Source: Arctopsyche grandis
Lineage: Eukaryota > Arthropoda > Insecta > Trichoptera > Hydropsychidae
Reading direction: 5' to 3'
Assembly: GCF_051622035.1 (NCBI RefSeq)
Contig: NC_135356.1
Location: forward strand, 17,721,685-17,785,684
DNA: 64,000 nt
Both the position numbers and the translations under genes were made by a program. Positions 60,795 to 64,000 of the stretch are shown here, piece after piece. Position 1 is the stretch's first letter. Each line of letters begins with the position of its first letter. The notes below the pieces were generated by a model that made no database searches, was not told the DNA's origin, and saw only the letters and a program-made list of their open reading frames with translations.

Positions 60795-61864
60795 TAGGGT
60801 TTCTGTATTCCCGGACTTTTTCAATTCCCGGGACATGGGACGGAGCTCGGGATCGTTCCCGGGATTCCCGGGATCCCGGGACACATGTAGAAAAAACTTT
60901 TTTTTTTTCAATTTATTTTTTTTTCATTAATAAAAAAATATTTATTTATTTACGAAATATATAAAAATGTAAACAATAGATAATATATCTATTAACTAGA
61001 AAAAAATTAATTATAAAAGTAAACTTATTTAAAGTAGCTTCTTAAGAATACTAAAATATTTAAAAGAGAATCCAAAAGCTTATTTCTAGATTTGGTACAA
61101 AAATTTCCGGCAATGGAAAAAACTCTTTCAGTTTCGGTCGAAGTTGGTTTTATTGTTAAAACGGACGATAAACATTTTTTTTAAATTATCGTTATTTTCT
61201 TCTGTCAGCATTTATATTTTAATTTATTTTTTTAAGTCGAGGCTATTTTTATTTACGTTATTTTGTATATTTATCTTTAATAACTCCTTATTTAATTCTT
61301 CATTCATCGTCAAACACACAATTGTTTCATCTTCATCAGAATCTAAAGTTTCTTCTATTGTGGAATCATCAATACAACAAGGATATATGTATACTGGCTT
61401 CATAATTATTTCACCATAGGATATAAATTCACTTTTATTACAACATTTAAAGAATGTTTTGTTCGGTATAAAATCAGAATTATTTAAAATTTGTGTTAAC
61501 AGCAGTCTTACGCTTCTGCTTTCTTCGATTTTAATTTTCAATTTTCGGAATAATTCATCGGAAAGGCCAAGTCCTTTTCCAAAAATAGAATTACAAGAAA
61601 TGATTTTGGCCAAACGCACATAACCATTATGCTCATAGAATTTCCACGTTCGGGGAATGCGCTGTACTTATTGCTAAACAACAAACCTTTGAGAATATTT
61701 TACGATTCTTTGTGTATTTGATTTATTCTTTCCCTTCGTGCAGTGAAAATGTTATATATTTTCAAGATTTTTTTAAAATCCGATTCCCGGGATTCCAGAT
61801 AAGAATTCCCGGGACACGGGACAACACAAATTCCGGGAATGTCTGTCCCGGGTCAGAAACCCTA
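60795..61864. mobile_element. hAT-like element, 1070 bp
   Basis: Ends TAGGGTTTCTGTATTCCCGG and, inward from the right, TAGGGTTTCTGACCCGGGAC. Flanking octamers GTCTGCAC (60787-60794) and GCCTGCAC (61865-61872) differ at one base, consistent with an aged 8-bp duplication. Both subterminal regions are packed with CCCGGGAATT/TCCCGGGA words, which are potential transposase-binding repeats. A 131-codon minus-strand open frame (61224-61619, containing FRKLKIKIEESRSVRLLLTQ) is presumably transposase debris. Confidence 0.85.
61224..61619 (-). CDS. 131-codon open frame inside the hAT-like element
   Basis: The largest frame in the element; the predicted protein is lysine- and acid-rich (ESRSVRLLLTQILNNSDF and a DDSTIEETLDSDEDETI stretch). 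No catalytic motif of hAT transposases is visible, and I do not recognise a domain. It is most likely a decayed or partial transposase N- or C-terminal piece. There is no evidence of expression. Confidence 0.35.
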   Translation of the reverse strand: MRLAKIISCNSIFGKGLGLSDELFRKLKIKIEESRSVRLLLTQILNNSDFIPNKTFFKCCNKSEFISYGEIIMKPVYIYPCCIDDSTIEETLDSDEDETIVCLTMNEELNKELLKINIQNNVNKNSLDLKK

Positions 61865-61872
61865 GCCTGCAC

Positions 61873-63084
61873 CTTAATAAGTTTGAACTTCATACAACCG
61901 GAAGAAGTTTTATCTATGCAGCTGACAACTCTTTAAATATCGAGTTTCATCCTTTCTGTATACGATATGGTCGACAAAAGTATCTTAATACATGTATGAG
62001 AAAGTCAATTACGTTAATTGCGTTACTACCGATGCGACAATGGCTTATCCAAATTTCCGTATAACGATAATCTTTCAACGAAAATTTGAAACAATTTGAT
62101 TACCATACATATACATATAATATGTACGTGGTATACCGTCAGTTTGCAAGTGCGCCCCACATGAAATCGTTTTACCTGTCGTTTTTGCTTCATTATAATA
62201 CAAAATGCTAAGTAATTCTGACAATCTGCAACTGTAATTAATCCGTTGGCACATGACGCAGTGCAATTTCCTGCATCTCCTTTTCGATTCGGAAATGTGT
62301 AAAGCGTTCTCGTCGTATACGGTATACCGTTGTTTATTAATGTCGTATGTTTTCCATTATTATTAATTGTCTACTGGAGTCTAATTATCACAAGGGATCT
62401 AAACCAGGTTTGGCTCAAGCCGCCACCCAAGGTCCGCATGTGTATTTTATCCCTGAACAAATTGCATAATACAAATCTCAATACTAAAAGTGGAATCTGC
62501 AAATATGTTCAAAATTGCAGGAAATGTATCGATAACGTATCTATTAGAGAGTCCAATTTATCAAATCGGTAATCCGTAATTTAGCAATTACCAGCTTATC
62601 TATCGGCTATTTGTAGATATTTTTCAATATCAAAAAAATGAACTTAATATTTGCACAAAATATATTTAACAAACGCTAATAAATATTATTTATCTTGTAC
62701 CCAAGATATATTGTACAAAAAAGGTATGAATGGTATCGAATCTAATATATAATTTCTAAAGAGACTTTGTATCTAAGTTTCTTTGGTTGGGAATTTCGTT
62801 ACCAAGTTAAAATTTCAATGACGACGATTCGATTCAAATAAATTTAATAAAAAAACAAATGAATATTTACTCTTAGATTCGCCATGTTTACGCTGTTTAT
62901 ATTACAAATACTGGTTATTTATAAATTAAAGTTATTTATAAATTAAAACCTACAAAGCAAAAGAGCAAAAAAAAGGTTGACAATGGTAATTGACAATAGT
63001 GAAACTTTTTTTGTGGGTTTAAAGCATTCTGGCTGCCCAAGTCTGGTCATAATTAAGTCGGACAAAAACAACTGAAGGAAATCG
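61873..63084. other. Gene-free interval
   Basis: AT-rich sequence; nothing recognisable. Confidence 0.3.
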
Positions 63085-63190
63085 AGTAAAGGTCTATCCA
63101 TACAGCACGTACCGACAACTGGGCGTAACCAGCAAGTACGAAAAGTATTCTTTGGTACATTCTATATGTAGTTGTGTAGTTGTAGCACTG
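63085..63190 (+). mobile_element. Partial relative of the 14965-15504 element
   Basis: AGGTCTATCCATACAGCACG at about 63091 resembles the AGGTCTGTTCATACC...CAGCACG end. TATTCTTTGGTACATTCTAT at about 63146 is identical to the internal phrase at 15366. A mirrored end was not found. Confidence 0.55.
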
Positions 63191-63715
63191 GGTTGGATCA
63201 GTGTTGTCAGAAGACGAAATAAGGGAAAGGGATGTGATAAAACACAGCGAATATGTTTTTTTGATTTACCGGTAAAAGTAATTATGTATCGATAGATTAC
63301 TGAGCCTATTTTTACATACCTCTTATACAGTTCACATGTTTTTTTAGAATTGGTTTTTGAAGTACTTTTATTTGCAACGCTGAACCATTTCAAGACTCCT
63401 ATCTACCCCTTCTTGAAAATGTTCTCACAAATCTAACGCGTTTCTTTCTTGTTGAGTACATATGTATGTGTGTTACACTTTTTTAATGTGTAATATACGA
63501 TTATTTTTCCAATTACAATCCACGACGATTTCATTATATAGCTAATCGATTTTTGAAGAATCGTTTGAAGCGAAATGATAGCGTTTATTTCCTCGTAATA
63601 GCGGAGATTTAGATATTACAATGCATAGGAAAAACAATTGTCTATTAATTGAAATTCTAAATTAAATCATTCCCATCACGGACACGTAAAAATCAATTAT
63701 ATATGTACATACATA

Positions 63716-64000
63716 CACTGGCGGTCACATAAATTGCATCACTTTGAAAAAACGTGTTTTTTTCGTATTACGGGCTTCTTTCGTTTATAATCCCTACTCA
63801 AATCGATTTAGAAAGTGGATTATATCCCTGTGGTACCTTATTGTAACAGTTAAATAAAAAAGGGATGTCGTAAAAATTTTAGGGACCAAATTTTGCGATG
63901 CATGGTTTTGTGGGGGATTAGGATCGTTATGCATGAGAGATAATTGAAACGATACTTTATTTGTTTTTCGAACTTTTTCATTTCAATGTCATTATTGATT
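63716..64000 (+). mobile_element. Left end of a Tc1/mariner-like element, cut by the window
   Basis: After a TA at 63714-63715 comes CACTGGCGGTCACATAAATT, followed by GCATCACTT, a terminus typical of Tc1-like elements. The rest runs off the window, so neither transposase nor right end can be seen. Confidence 0.5.

Noticed and set aside
1..64000. CRISPR arrays, bacterial operons, restriction or toxin systems
   Set aside because: Genes have spliceosomal introns and the repeats are transposons, microsatellites or minisatellites; no regularly spaced short repeats with unique spacers exist.
1..64000. Endogenous retrovirus or other viral insertion
   Set aside because: No LTR pairs, gag, protease, integrase or envelope-like sequence was seen; the reverse-transcriptase sequences are of the non-LTR type.

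Overview
This is an AT-rich stretch of an animal nuclear genome, almost certainly an insect. Genes are split by short GT-AG introns. Intergenic DNA is full of ATGTACATAC-type simple sequence, and nearly every large gap carries transposable elements (TEs). I cannot fix the insect order from the sequence.

Three host genes can be supported. (1) A four-exon plus-strand gene at 1823-2951 encodes a 161-residue secreted single-Ig-domain protein resembling OIG-4. (2) A minus-strand gene at 4572-6976 encodes the glycosyltransferase part of a procollagen-lysine hydroxylase (Plod/LH family). Its first coding exon is probably at 22982-23141, about 16 kb upstream, with a matching intron phase. Its C-terminal dioxygenase exons were not found and may lie off the left edge, which would nest the Ig gene inside Plod on the other strand. 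(3) An eight-exon plus-strand gene at 35940-39502 encodes a complete 377-residue TMEM198-family membrane protein. Two GC-rich segments ending in good splice donors (31560-31730 and 46205-46337) look like 5' untranslated first exons; the first may serve TMEM198.

The rest is a mosaic of mobile elements, many with defined ends. 7.8-9.8 kb: hAT and TTAA-target MITEs. 14.9-22.7 kb: a heavily nested block, probably inside Plod intron 1, with two decayed hAT transposases, a 1.07-kb hAT derivative, long inverted arms and a paralogous empty site that reveals two insertions. 25.7-29.5 kb: a young hAT with a perfect 8-bp target duplication (TSD) and a transposase frame broken only by a 5'-truncated LINE. 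30.5-31.1 kb: a palindromic MITE and an element with near-identical 42-bp terminal repeats and a 9-bp TSD. 32.5-34.5 kb: two non-LTR reverse-transcriptase tails, one split by a piggyBac derivative. 45-49 kb: a compound foldback, a Tc1 deletion derivative with identical 58-bp ends, and a piggyBac MITE next to a hAT fragment. 52-55 kb: three tRNA-derived SINEs. 57-61.9 kb: a palindromic MITE, a third LINE tail hit twice at one 8-bp target by the same MITE family, and a hAT-like element. 63.7 kb: the start of another Tc1-like element.

I found no CRISPR array, rRNA, ordinary tRNA gene or bacterial-type operon, and no convincing new multi-gene system. The most informative content is the nested transposon stratigraphy and the apparent nested-gene arrangement.
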